Below are positions 31,615-39,769 of a DNA stretch of 64,000 bases, piece after piece. The stretch's first letter is position 1. The number at the start of each line of letters is the position of its first letter. The notes beneath the pieces are model-generated. The model did not search any database and was not told the origin of the DNA. It saw only the letters and a list, made by a program, of their open reading frames with translations. The stretch is from Streptomyces sp. SID13726 (lineage in GTDB: Bacteria; Actinomycetota; Actinomycetes; Streptomycetales; Streptomycetaceae). The stretch is taken from NCBI RefSeq assembly GCF_010548375.1, contig NZ_JAAGLY010000016.1:124001-188000 (forward strand), read 5' to 3'. Made by a program: the position numbers and the translations under genes.

Positions 31615-32454
31615 TTACTTGTTGGCGCCGAGCTCGATCGGCACGCCGACGAGGCTGCCGTACTCGGTCCAGGAACCGTCGTAGTTCTTGACGTTCTCGA
31701 CACCGAGCAGCTCGTGCAGCACGAACCAGGTCAGGGCCGAGCGCTCGCCGATACGGCAGTACGCGATCGTGTCCTTGGCGAGGTCGACCTGCTCGTCGGC
31801 GTAGAGCTCCTTGAGCTCGTCGTCCGACTTGAAGGTGCCGTCGTCGTTGGCGTTCTTCGACCACGGGATGTTGCGCGCGGACGGCACGTGGCCCGGACGC
31901 TGCGACTGCTCCTGCGGAAGGTGCGCGGGGGCGAGCAGCTTGCCGGAGAACTCGTCGGGCGAACGGACGTCGACCAGGTTCTGCGAACCGATCGCCGCCA
32001 CGACGTCGTCGCGGAACGCGCGGATCGCCGTGTTCTGCGGCTTCGCCGAGTACGTCGTGGCGGTCCGCTCCGGGACCTCCTCGACCAGCTCGCGGGCGTC
32101 CAGCTCCCACTTCTTGCGGCCGCCGTCGAGAAGCTTGACGTTCTCGTGGCCGTAAAGCTTGAAGTACCAGTAGGCGTAGGACGCGAACCAGTTGTTGTTG
32201 CCGCCGTAGAGGATCACCAGCGTGTCGTTGGCGATGCCCTTCGCCGAGAGGAGCTTCTCGAAGCCCTCCTGGTCGACGAAGTCACGGCGGACCGGGTCCT
32301 GGAGGTCCTTGGTCCAGTCGATCCGGATCGCGTTGCGAATGTGGTTCTTCTCGTAGGCGGACGTGTCTTCGTCCACCTCCACGATCGCGATGTCGGCGTT
32401 GTCGAGGTTGGCCTCGACCCAGTCGGCGTCGACCAGGACGTCGCTGCGGCTCAT
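31615..32454 (-). CDS. cysA: Thiosulfate sulfurtransferase (rhodanese)
   Basis: 279 residues, two rhodanese domains: inactive N-terminal (VDADWVEANLDNADIAIVEVDEDTSAY..HIRNAIRIDW) and active C-terminal with the loop CRIGERS (Cys about 232). The enzyme moves sulfane sulfur from thiosulfate to thiophilic acceptors such as cyanide and feeds sulfur metabolism. The 120-bp upstream stretch holds a leader peptide with three cysteine/leucine-rich residues, and a sigma-70-type promoter, suggesting control by attenuation. Confidence 0.93.
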   Translation of the reverse strand: MSRSDVLVDADWVEANLDNADIAIVEVDEDTSAYEKNHIRNAIRIDWTKDLQDPVRRDFVDQEGFEKLLSAKGIANDTLVILYGGNNNWFASYAYWYFKLYGHENVKLLDGGRKKWELDARELVEEVPERTATTYSAKPQNTAIRAFRDDVVAAIGSQNLVDVRSPDEFSGKLLAPAHLPQEQSQRPGHVPSARNIPWSKNANDDGTFKSDDELKELYADEQVDLAKDTIAYCRIGERSALTWFVLHELLGVENVKNYDGSWTEYGSLVGVPIELGANK

Positions 32455-32572
32455 GCTCTTTCTCCTCCGGGGCAGTTGCGGCGGGGCGTGCGGAAGGGTG
32501 CGCGGGGCGCACGGATGCCCGAGAGTGCCGGGGCACCAGGGCAGAGGGATGCGGAGGCCGGTGCCGTCCGCG

Positions 32573-32653
32573 TCAGAAGGGGCGACAGAGCATGGCGGCG
32601 ACGCGGCACAGGTCTACTGCCCGCCGCTTCGTGAGGTCCGCCTGTCGCTTCAT
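32573..32653 (-). CDS. Cysteine-containing leader peptide upstream of cysA
   Basis: 26 residues, ATG 32653 to TGA 32573: basic start MKRQADLTKRR, then AVDLCRVAAMLCRPF. It is the type annotated as a putative leader peptide before sulfur and cysteine genes in Streptomyces, and its two Cys codons near the 3' end (..LCRVAAMLCRPF) could sense cysteinyl-tRNA charging in the manner of mycobacterial Cys-attenuated uORFs. It sits 118 bp upstream of the cysA ATG and 9 bp after a -10 box. Function by analogy, not tested. Confidence 0.75.
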   Translation of the reverse strand: MKRQADLTKRRAVDLCRVAAMLCRPF

Positions 32654-32661
32654 AGGTCCCG

Positions 32662-32691
32662 ATCGTAGGGACGGACATACCGGCATGTCAC
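32662..32691 (-). promoter_or_regulatory. Promoter of the leader-cysA-sseC operon
   Basis: On the minus strand GTGACA (-35, 32691-32686) is separated by 18 bp from TACGAT (-10, 32667-32662), a good housekeeping-type match for Streptomyces. The leader-peptide ATG follows 8 bp after the -10 box, so the 5' leader is very short. Confidence 0.6.
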
Positions 32692-32832
32692 CGGTGTGTC
32701 GCATACTGAGATGCCATCGTCCGGCATGTGGGATCAGCGAACCGCCCGGGCCGTGGTTCCACGGTTCCCGGGCGGATGTAGCCGTCATCACATCTACGGT
32801 ACGGACGTCACCGTCTCGCCTGCCGGACAGGC

Positions 32833-33561
32833 TTACCCAGCCAGCTTGACGTTCGAACCCTTCACCGTGATCTCCACACCGTTCTGCCCCGCCTCGACCT
32901 TGTCGAGCTGGATACCGCCCGGCAGGCCCTCGATCTTCTGCTCGAAGTCGGTGATCGACCGGACGTCCGAGTCGGCGAGGGTGACGTTGCCGAAGCTGGG
33001 GATCGAGTCGGCCCGCACCCGGACGGTGTCGCCGTCCACCACGGAGACCGTGCTGAGCACCGAGACCGGCTGGTCCAGGGCGCTCACCTTGAGCTCGACC
33101 TTGATCTTGCCGTTGCCGCCGTCGGAGAGACCGGTCACCCGCGCGGTGACACCGAACGGCAGCTTCGTCTCCTCCGACTTGGCGGCCTTCAGCAGCTGGG
33201 CGTAGGTGATGCTCGCCGTGCCGGAGGCGGTGTCGGCGGTCGCCGAGCTGTAGTCGCCGGAGAAGGCGACGCCCTTCATGTTCGCCTTGAGGTCGTCGAT
33301 CTGGATGGTGCCGCCGCTGGTGCCGGTGTCCGCGTCGTACTGCTTCATACCGACCTCGACGTCGTCCAGCTCACCGCCGGCGACCTGCGTCAGGAACGGG
33401 AACCCCTTGATGTCCACGCTCGGCGTCGTGGCCAGCCCCTCCTGCGTCTTCAGCCGGTCCGCGACCTCGCCCTCCGCGAAGTGCACGGCGAGCCGGTCGG
33501 CGGCGACGAACAGCCCGCCGAGGATCACGGCGATGATCAGAAGTATTCGCAGGGCGCGCAT
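32833..33561 (-). CDS. LmeA-like phospholipid-binding protein (DUF2993)
   Basis: 242 residues. N-terminal helix about 4-24 (LRILLIIAVILGGLFVAADRL) anchoring or secreting the protein; DUF2993 core with VDIKGFPFLTQVAGGELDDVEVGMKQY (the conserved GFPFLTQ motif, about 52-58). Mycobacterial LmeA binds phosphoinositides and supports lipomannan mannan elongation. A second, larger DUF2993 protein is at 48880. No operon partner. Confidence 0.85.
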   Translation of the reverse strand: MRALRILLIIAVILGGLFVAADRLAVHFAEGEVADRLKTQEGLATTPSVDIKGFPFLTQVAGGELDDVEVGMKQYDADTGTSGGTIQIDDLKANMKGVAFSGDYSSATADTASGTASITYAQLLKAAKSEETKLPFGVTARVTGLSDGGNGKIKVELKVSALDQPVSVLSTVSVVDGDTVRVRADSIPSFGNVTLADSDVRSITDFEQKIEGLPGGIQLDKVEAGQNGVEITVKGSNVKLAG

Positions 33562-33678
33562 GCGGTGGGTCCCCCAGAGCGGCGGTGGTGTCGACGGACG
33601 GGTGGCCGTCGAGCGTGAGAGTAACCCCGCGAAGCAGGACCACCGGCGAATTGTCGACCAGCTGTGACACGAGCACTG

Positions 33679-33909
33679 TCACGCCGTCGCGAAGATCACC
33701 ATCAGCAGCCCGGCGACACTGAGCGCGGTGAGCACGCCGGTCCAGAAGGCGTCGTCGGCCCGGAGCCGACGGAGCCGACGGAGTCTGCGGCGCGGCTGCG
33801 GTACGGGGGTGGGGGCGACCGTGGGGGCGGGGGGCTCGGGCAGCGGGGGGAAGCAGGGCGGGGGCACCTGGCATCCCAGGTACGGGCGGGGCTGCGGACG
33901 GTCCGTCAT
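33679..33909 (-). CDS. Small proline/arginine-rich membrane protein
   Basis: 76 residues: Pro-rich N-terminus (PPPCFPPLPEPPAPTVAPTPVPQP), a basic stretch (RRRLRRLRRLRADD) and one C-terminal helix (AFWTGVLTALSVAGLLMVIFATA). Its ATG overlaps the stop of the preceding gene (ATGA). Function unknown. Confidence 0.7.
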   Translation of the reverse strand: MTDRPQPRPYLGCQVPPPCFPPLPEPPAPTVAPTPVPQPRRRLRRLRRLRADDAFWTGVLTALSVAGLLMVIFATA

Positions 33910-34190
33910 ACCGGGTGCCCCTTTCCCTCACACACACGGTCGGCCAGCAGGAACGGCCCGTCGGTCGCGGGCCGCCTCGGCAGCTCTACGGCGTTCCGCG
34001 CACGGTCGTTCGCCGCGCGCACCCCGGCACTCAGCCGCTCGCCGTCGGTCGGCTCCCGCAACGCGGAGAAGTCGGCCTGCCACTCCCTCCCGCCTCCGAC
34101 GGGGCGCAGCATCGCGTACGGCCCCGTGCGGTCCTGGTACTCGCCGACTCTGTTGGTGGCGGGGTCGAAGAGGAGGGTTCCCGGTTCCAT
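33906..34190 (-). CDS. Small protein of unknown function next to XRE/DUF397 locus
   Basis: 94 residues (MEPGTLLFDPATNRVGEYQDRTGPYAMLRPVGGGREW). The GEYQD..GPYAMLRP..GREW arrangement is widespread in Streptomyces beside XRE/DUF397 regulator pairs; no function is known. Divergent from the XRE regulator at 34370 and coupled to the small membrane protein downstream. Confidence 0.75.
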   Translation of the reverse strand: MEPGTLLFDPATNRVGEYQDRTGPYAMLRPVGGGREWQADFSALREPTDGERLSAGVRAANDRARNAVELPRRPATDGPFLLADRVCEGKGHPV

Positions 34191-34310
34191 GAGGTTTCTG
34201 TCCTTTCGCCCAACATCTATACGTAATGCGACAGTTGAAATACTCTGTGCAGTCCTGGGTGCTTAAGAGCATGACCCAGGGAGGTGGATGGGCGCGACGA
34301 GAACGGGCCC

Positions 34311-34350
34311 AAATTCCACAGCGGGCCCTCCAAATTCCACAAATTCCACA
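34311..34350 (+). repeat. Three AAATTCCACA repeats upstream of the XRE regulator
   Basis: AAATTCCACA occurs at 34311-34320, 34332-34341 and 34341-34350, within 60 bp of the regulator start. Such AT-rich iterated decamers are rare in this GC-rich window and look like a binding array for the adjacent regulator or its promoter activator. Confidence 0.55.
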
Positions 34351-34369
34351 GCAGGGCAGGGAGGTCGCA

Positions 34370-35212
34370 GTGCCGCAGCGGCGGGTGGTGACGGGGCGGA
34401 GTTACGAGCCCAGGGTGCGTTTCGCGGAGGAGTTGCGGTCCTTAAGGGCGGCCAAGGGGCACAGCCTTCGGGACCTGGCTGAGCGGCTGGGCTGGGACCC
34501 GTCGACCCTCGGCAAGATGGAGAAGGGGCAGAGCCTCGGCGGGCCTGAGGTGGTCGAGGCGCTGGATCAGTACTACGAGACTCCGGGGCTGCTGCTTGCC
34601 CTGTGGGAGCTGGCAGTTGGGGATCCGACGCAGTTCAAGGAGCAGTACCGGCGCTACATGATCCTGGAGACGGAGTCGCTGAGCCTGTGGCAGTACAGCG
34701 TCAGCACCGTGCCCGGGCTATTTCAAACGGACGGGTACGCCCGTGAGTTGCTCGCGTTGGGTGGGGCCAAGGGTGAGCAACTGGACCAACAGGTCGAGGC
34801 CCGCACCGGGCGACGCAAGCTGCTGGAGGAAGAGGACGCACCCGTCTTCCGGGCGTTGATCGCGGAGGCGGTGCTGCGCACGCCCCTCCAGGACACGGCT
34901 GCGTGGCGAGGGCAGTTGGAGCACCTGCTGGAAGTGTCACAGCTGCGCAATGTCACGCTCCAAGTGGTGCCTCAGGGCGCAGGCCTGCACGGCCTGGTGA
35001 GTACCGACGTCATGTTCCTGAGGCTCTTCGGCGGGCGGACCGTGGCCTACTTGGAGAACGCCCTCCGCGGCGAACTGATCGAGGAAAACGCGTCGGTCGA
35101 GCGGCTCCACCACGCATACGATGCGATGCGTGACCTCGCGCTGAATCCGGCCGAGTCACGCAAGTTCATCCTGCGAGTGTTGGAGGAAGTGCCGTGCGAG
35201 CCATCGACCTGA
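34370..35212 (+). CDS. XRE regulator with DUF5753 domain
   Basis: 280 residues from GTG 34370, GGGAGG six bases upstream (an earlier frame start at 34226 lacks a ribosome site). HTH: FAEELRSLRAAKGHSLRDLAERLGWDPSTLGKMEKGQS (about 20-55). DUF5753 follows (YMILETESLSLWQYSVSTVPGLFQTDGYARELL and HLLEVSQLRNVTLQVVPQGAGLHG). It is paired with a DUF397 gene overlapping its 3' end, the standard Streptomyces arrangement, in which the pair often acts as a developmental or antibiotic regulator with the DUF397 protein as partner. Confidence 0.9.
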   Translation: MPQRRVVTGRSYEPRVRFAEELRSLRAAKGHSLRDLAERLGWDPSTLGKMEKGQSLGGPEVVEALDQYYETPGLLLALWELAVGDPTQFKEQYRRYMILETESLSLWQYSVSTVPGLFQTDGYARELLALGGAKGEQLDQQVEARTGRRKLLEEEDAPVFRALIAEAVLRTPLQDTAAWRGQLEHLLEVSQLRNVTLQVVPQGAGLHGLVSTDVMFLRLFGGRTVAYLENALRGELIEENASVERLHHAYDAMRDLALNPAESRKFILRVLEEVPCEPST

Positions 35213-35388
35213 GCGGCGTGACGTGGCGCAAGAGCAGCTACAGCAACCCGGACGGCGGCAACTGCCTCGAAGTCACCGCCGACGTCCCCTCCCTCGTCCC
35301 CGTCCGAGACAGCAAGGACACCACCCGCACCCCGCTCCTCTTCACCGCGTCCGCGTGGGCGACGTTCGTCGAAGACGTCAAGCGCTGA
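35194..35388 (+). CDS. DUF397 protein, partner of the XRE regulator
   Basis: 64 residues from GTG 35194, overlapping the regulator by 19 bp. Diagnostic DUF397 sequence: WRKSSYSNPDGGNCLEV..VPVRDSKD...LLFTASAWATFVEDVK. These small proteins bind or modulate the XRE partner. The 3' end overlaps the convergent membrane protein gene by 11 bp. Confidence 0.92.
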   Translation: MRAIDLSGVTWRKSSYSNPDGGNCLEVTADVPSLVPVRDSKDTTRTPLLFTASAWATFVEDVKR

Positions 35389-36451
35389 CCACTCGGCCCA
35401 GCAGGTACACCGCCGGCGCTGCCGCGGCCAGCGGCAGCGCCACTCCCGCCGTGAAGTGGACGAAGCGGGACGGGTAGTCGTAGCTCGCCACCCGGTGTCC
35501 GATCAGCGCGCACACCGCCGCGCCCGCGCCCAGCAGCGCGCCCTTCGCGCCGAGGCCCGTCATCCCGCCGACGGCGATGCCCGCACCGGCGGCGGCGAGC
35601 AGGGACACCACGACCGAGGCCGGTGTCGGCAGGGGCAGCGCGCGGGCGAGGATCGCCACGGCGACCGCCGCCGCGCCCACGGACACCGCGTCCGGGGCGG
35701 CCGCGAGGTGGCCGGTGGCGAGGATGGCCAGCGCTGCCGAGGCGACGGTCGCCATGAGGCCGTACATGCGCTCGTCGGGGTCGGCGTGGGAGCGGAGCTG
35801 GAGGACCAGGCTCAGGAGCACCCAGACGCCCAGGGTGCCGAGGATCGCGGCCGGGGCGTTCGAGCGGCCCGCCGTCAGCAGGGCCGCGTCCGAGGCCAGT
35901 GCGCCGAGGAAGGCCAGCGCGATGCCCTGGCGGGCCGGCCACATGCCGTTGAGCCGGAACCAGCCGGCCGCGGTGACGGCCTGGAGGACGACGAGGGGCA
36001 CGAGAAGGGCGTACGACCCGACGGCGGCGGCGCCGGCGAGCAGCAGGCCGAGGAGTGCGGTGAGCGCGGCGGGCTGGATGCCGGGCTCGATGACCGGGGA
36101 CCGGCCTTCGAGGCGGGCGCGCTGGGCGTCGGTCACGCGGGCGTTCCCGGCGACGGTGGCGGGGCCGTAGCCGGAGGAGGGGGCGGGCTCGGGGCCGGGG
36201 GGCGGCGAGGCGAACGCGGGGTCCTGCGGCGCGGGAGCGTAGGCCGCCGCGTACTGCTGCGGCGGCAGATACGCCGTGTCCGCCGGGGCCTGGAGCGGGG
36301 TGTGCACCTGGGTGTCCCAGGTCTGGCCCTGCCACTGCTGGGTGTACTGCTGCGCGGCCTGCGGGTCTTCGTACCCCTGCTCGGCGTGGGCGGGCCAGCC
36401 CTGCTGCGGATACTGGTCGTAGCCCTCGTACGGCTGGTTCGTCATCGTCAC
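35378..36451 (-). CDS. Polytopic membrane protein with Gln/Pro/Tyr-rich N-terminus
   Basis: 357 residues. The first ~110 residues are Gln/Tyr/Pro/Ala-rich and likely disordered; from about 120 a series of 8-9 Ala/Leu/Gly-rich helices follows. No transporter or enzyme motif was recognised. Its ATG overlaps the stop of the MoaD-like gene (ATGA), so they form a two-gene operon. Conserved in Streptomyces as a hypothetical integral membrane protein. Confidence 0.75.
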   Translation of the reverse strand: MTMTNQPYEGYDQYPQQGWPAHAEQGYEDPQAAQQYTQQWQGQTWDTQVHTPLQAPADTAYLPPQQYAAAYAPAPQDPAFASPPPGPEPAPSSGYGPATVAGNARVTDAQRARLEGRSPVIEPGIQPAALTALLGLLLAGAAAVGSYALLVPLVVLQAVTAAGWFRLNGMWPARQGIALAFLGALASDAALLTAGRSNAPAAILGTLGVWVLLSLVLQLRSHADPDERMYGLMATVASAALAILATGHLAAAPDAVSVGAAAVAVAILARALPLPTPASVVVSLLAAAGAGIAVGGMTGLGAKGALLGAGAAVCALIGHRVASYDYPSRFVHFTAGVALPLAAAAPAVYLLGRVVSA

Positions 36452-36702
36452 CCTCCTGCGAACGGCGGGAGCACCTCGACCGTGCCGCCGTCGGCCAGCC
36501 GTACCGTCTCATGTCCGCGGGTGCCCACGGGGTCACCGTCGACCAGGAACGAGCATCGCCGCAGGACGCGCACCAGCTCACCGGGGTGTCGCTCGCGCGC
36601 GGCGTCCAGCGCCTCGGCGAGCGTCGCCGCGTCGAACGGCTCCTCGGCGAGACCGGCCGCGGCCTTCGCGGCGGCCCAGTAGCGCACCGTGACCTTTGGC
36701 AT
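36448..36702 (-). CDS. MoaD/ThiS-family sulfur carrier-like protein
   Basis: 84 residues from ATG 36702 (AGGAA upstream). Ubiquitin-like beta-grasp: VTVRYWAAAKAAAGLAEEPFDAATLAEALDAARERHPGELVRVLRRCSFLVDGDPVG, ending in VEVLPPFAGG; the terminal Gly-Gly is the thiocarboxylate-forming tail. It may carry sulfur for molybdopterin or another pathway. No activating enzyme is adjacent. Confidence 0.85.
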   Translation of the reverse strand: MPKVTVRYWAAAKAAAGLAEEPFDAATLAEALDAARERHPGELVRVLRRCSFLVDGDPVGTRGHETVRLADGGTVEVLPPFAGG

Positions 36703-36739
36703 CCGCTTCCTCAATCGATCGGTGATGTCAGGGGCCAGG

Positions 36740-37609
36740 CTAGCCGCCCGCTGTGACAGCCCAGTCCCCGATCCGGCCCAGCAGCTCGTCGCCGGCCGCG
36801 TGCTCGGCGTGGCCCATGGGCTCGATCCACAGCTCGGCGTGGTCGCCGGCCGCCGCCGCGAGCATCCTCGGGTGGTCGAGGGGGAAGTAGCCGTCGCGGT
36901 CGCCGTGGACGATGAGGAGGGGGGTGGGGGCGATCCGCGGGACCGCCTCGACCGGGGAGAGGGGCACCGGGTCCCAGTCGCGGTCGTGGATCCTCGTACG
37001 GAATCCGTAGCGGCCCACCAGGCGGCCCGCGGGGCGGGTTACCAGCCAGTGGACCCTTCGCATAGGGGCGGTGCCCCGGTAGTACCAGCGGGCCGGTGCA
37101 CTGACCGAAACCACCGCGTCGGTGTACGCACCCGTGCGCCCCGCGCGCCCCGACCCGTCCGGGCGGTGCAGCGCCGCGTGCCGCAGGACCACCGAACCGC
37201 CCATGGAGAAGCCGATCGTCGCCACGCGCGCGTGGCCGAGTTCACGCGCCCAGGCCACCGCGGCGGCCAGATCCAGCACCTCGCGGTCGCCGACCGTGGA
37301 GCGCCCGCCGGAGGCTCCGTGGCCGCGGAAGGAGAACGTGACCACGGCGCCGTACTGCGTGAAGGCCTCCACCACCCGGCGAACATGAGGACGATCCACA
37401 TCGCCGGTGAAACCGTGCGCGATCACGAACACCAGGTCACGCGCGGGTGGCCGGGAAGCGTCGTATACGAAGGGCGGCGGATCGTATACGGAATCGATCG
37501 TCACACCGTCTGCGGTGCGCAGAAACGTCCGTATAGGTACGCGTCTGTGTGTCTCGACATGCGGACGCACCGTGGAACGCACCACACGACCTGCCGAATC
37601 CCTACTCAT
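36740..37609 (-). CDS. Alpha/beta hydrolase
   Basis: 289 residues from ATG 37609. DLVFVIAHGFTG (oxyanion-hole strand), GFSMGGSVVL with the nucleophile Ser (about residue 135-140), LLIVHGDRDGYFP carrying the Asp and GHAEHAA the His. Serine hydrolase of the alpha/beta fold, possibly an esterase or thioesterase; substrate unknown. Divergent from glnR. Confidence 0.88.
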   Translation of the reverse strand: MSRDSAGRVVRSTVRPHVETHRRVPIRTFLRTADGVTIDSVYDPPPFVYDASRPPARDLVFVIAHGFTGDVDRPHVRRVVEAFTQYGAVVTFSFRGHGASGGRSTVGDREVLDLAAAVAWARELGHARVATIGFSMGGSVVLRHAALHRPDGSGRAGRTGAYTDAVVSVSAPARWYYRGTAPMRRVHWLVTRPAGRLVGRYGFRTRIHDRDWDPVPLSPVEAVPRIAPTPLLIVHGDRDGYFPLDHPRMLAAAAGDHAELWIEPMGHAEHAAGDELLGRIGDWAVTAGG

Positions 37610-37728
37610 GTGGGCTATTCTCCTGGGAACAGGACTCGGGCGACGCAGCCCCCGGGTCCTTTTGTGCTTTCGGATACCCCTGTATACGAAAGCCGCGACC
37701 TCGCCGGGACCGAGGAGGAACCAGACGT

Positions 37729-38496
37729 ATGAGTTCTCTGCTGCTCCTGACCAACGCACTCCAGCCGTCGACGGAGGTGCTGCCGGCCCTCGGTCTGCTG
37801 CTGCACAACGTGCGCGTGGCTCCGGCGGAAGGCCCAGCCCTCGTCGACACCCCGGGTGCCGACGTCATCCTCATCGACGGGCGCCGTGACCTGCCCCAGG
37901 TGCGCAGCCTGTGCCAGCTGCTGCGCTCCACCGGGCCGGGCTGCCCGCTCGTCCTGGTCGTGACCGAGGGCGGCCTCGCCGCGGTCACCGCCGACTGGGG
38001 CATCGACGACGTGCTCCTGGACACCGCGGGCCCTGCCGAGGTCGAGGCGCGGCTGCGCCTGGCCATGGGCCGCCAGCAGATCGTCAACGACGACTCCCCC
38101 ATGGAGATCCGCAACGGCGACCTCTCGGTCGACGAGGCGACGTACTCCGCGAAGCTCAAGGGCCGGGTCCTCGACCTCACTTTCAAGGAGTTCGAGCTCC
38201 TCAAATACCTCGCGCAGCACCCTGGCCGCGTCTTCACGCGCGCGCAGCTGCTCCAGGAGGTCTGGGGCTACGACTACTTCGGCGGCACCCGGACCGTGGA
38301 CGTGCACGTACGACGGCTGCGCGCGAAGCTCGGCCCCGAGCACGAGTCGCTGATCGGGACCGTCCGGAACGTCGGTTATCGATTCGTTACGCCCGAGAAG
38401 GGCGACCGGTCGGGCGACGAGGCGAAGGCCAAGGCGGACCGGGCAAAGACGGAGGATGCGGACGAGAGCGCCGCCCTCGAAGGCGTGGAGGCGTAG
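37729..38496 (+). CDS. glnR: Nitrogen global regulator GlnR
   Basis: 255 residues. OmpR-like receiver with Asp50 (VILIDGRRD) but an incomplete phosphorylation pocket, and a winged-helix effector domain (LDLTFKEFELLKYLAQHPGRVFTRAQLLQEVWGYDYFGGTRTVDVHVRRLRAKL). GlnR activates glnA, amtB-glnK-glnD, nir and others under nitrogen limitation and is modulated by phosphorylation/acetylation rather than a cognate kinase. The C-terminus (after VTPEKGDRS) is variable, as in other species. Start ATG 37729 has GAGGAGG upstream. Confidence 0.95.
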   Translation: MSSLLLLTNALQPSTEVLPALGLLLHNVRVAPAEGPALVDTPGADVILIDGRRDLPQVRSLCQLLRSTGPGCPLVLVVTEGGLAAVTADWGIDDVLLDTAGPAEVEARLRLAMGRQQIVNDDSPMEIRNGDLSVDEATYSAKLKGRVLDLTFKEFELLKYLAQHPGRVFTRAQLLQEVWGYDYFGGTRTVDVHVRRLRAKLGPEHESLIGTVRNVGYRFVTPEKGDRSGDEAKAKADRAKTEDADESAALEGVEA

Positions 38497-38615
38497 CGGA
38501 CCCCGCGCCTGGGCATGGCTCCCGCACCGACGCACCCACGGAACCCTCACAGCGGGAGCACAGGGAGCGTCTTCACGCCCTGCCCAGAGCGGGTCCATCC
38601 GCGTAGACTCCGCGC

Positions 38616-39638
38616 GTGGCCAAGGTAACCAGGGATGATGTGGCGCGGCTGGCGGGTACGTCCACCGCCGTCGTCAGCTATGTCATCAACAACGGACCCC
38701 GGCCGGTCGCCCCGGCCACGCGCGAGCGTGTCCTCGCCGCGATCAAGGAGCTGGGGTACCGGCCCGACCGGGTCGCCCAGGCGATGGCGTCCCGGCGCAC
38801 CGACCTCATAGGCCTGATCGTGCCGGACGCGCGCCAGCCGTTCTTCGCGGAGATGGCGCACGCGGTCGAACAGGCCGCGTCCGAGCGCGGGAAGATGGTG
38901 CTGGTCGGGAACTCCGACTACATCGGCGAGCGCGAGGTCCACTATCTGCGGGCGTTCCTCGGCATGCGGGTGTCCGGCCTGATCCTGGTCTCGCACGCGC
39001 TGAACGACAACGCGGCCGCCGAGATCGAGGCGTGGGACGCCCGGGTCGTGCTGCTGCACGAGCGGCCCGAGGCCATCGACGACGTCGCCGTCGTCCTCGA
39101 CGACCTCAACGGCGCGAAGGTCGCCGTCGAGCACCTGCTGGGCCACGGCTACCCCTACGTCGCCTGTATGGGCGGCACCGCCGACACCCCCTCCGTGGGC
39201 GACCCCGTCTCCGACCACGTCGAGGGCTGGCGGCGGGCCATGGAGGACGCCGGGCTCCCCACCGAGGGACGGCTCTTCGAGGCGCCGTACAACCGCTACG
39301 ACGCCTACAAGGTGGGCCTGGAGATCCTCGCCGGGCCGCAGCGGCCGCCCGCGATCTTCTGCTCCACCGACGACCAGGCGATCGGCCTGCTGCGGGCCGC
39401 GCGGGAACTCCGTATCGACGTGCCGGGCGAGCTCGCGGTCATCGGCTTCGACGACATCAAGGAAGCGGCGCTGGCGGACCCGCCCATGACGACCATCGCC
39501 TCGGACCGCTCCGCGATGGCCCGGTCCGCGGTGGACCTCGTCCTGGACGACGGCCTGCGGGTCGCGGGGTCCCGGCGGGAGCGGCTGAAGGTGTTCCCGA
39601 CCCGGCTGGTCACGCGGCGGTCCTGCGGGTGCGAGTGA
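38616..39638 (+). CDS. LacI-family transcriptional regulator
   Basis: 340 residues from GTG 38616. N-terminal HTH VTRDDVARLAGTSTAVVSYVINNGPRPVAPATRERVLAAIKELGYRP with the YVINN hinge; then a periplasmic-binding-protein-like effector domain (LIGLIVPDARQPFFAEMAHAVEQ, VIGFDDIKEAALADPPMTTIAS). Probably responds to a sugar or related metabolite; target unknown. It precedes the secreted protease gene by 131 bp. Confidence 0.9.
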   Translation: MAKVTRDDVARLAGTSTAVVSYVINNGPRPVAPATRERVLAAIKELGYRPDRVAQAMASRRTDLIGLIVPDARQPFFAEMAHAVEQAASERGKMVLVGNSDYIGEREVHYLRAFLGMRVSGLILVSHALNDNAAAEIEAWDARVVLLHERPEAIDDVAVVLDDLNGAKVAVEHLLGHGYPYVACMGGTADTPSVGDPVSDHVEGWRRAMEDAGLPTEGRLFEAPYNRYDAYKVGLEILAGPQRPPAIFCSTDDQAIGLLRAARELRIDVPGELAVIGFDDIKEAALADPPMTTIASDRSAMARSAVDLVLDDGLRVAGSRRERLKVFPTRLVTRRSCGCE

Positions 39639-39643
39639 GTTTC

Positions 39644-39751
39644 CTGAGAGCCGTCTGAGAACACCTGGCCGGAGGCCAGCGGCGGCTTTATATCGGGCAT
39701 ACGAGGTTCTGCCGGGCTTCTCAGGGAGCACTCAGCCAGCTCTCATGGTGG
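39644..39751. promoter_or_regulatory. TCTCAG-type direct repeats in the protease promoter
   Basis: Upstream of the protease gene, TCTCAGGGAGC, ACTCAGCCAGC and TCTCATGGTGG follow one another with an 11-bp period (39719-39751). Further upstream, CTGAGA (the inverse of TCTCAG) occurs at 39644-39649 and 39655-39660, again 11 bp apart. An 11-bp spacing puts half-sites on one helix face and is typical for OmpR/PhoB-type response regulators, one of which is encoded at 41194. Confidence 0.5.
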
Positions 39752-39769
39752 GGCGACAAGCTTTTTGCC

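Noticed and set aside
37461..37690. Repeated GTATACG motifs near glnR as regulator boxes
   Set aside because: Two of the three are inside the hydrolase coding region and spacing is irregular; likely chance or codon driven.
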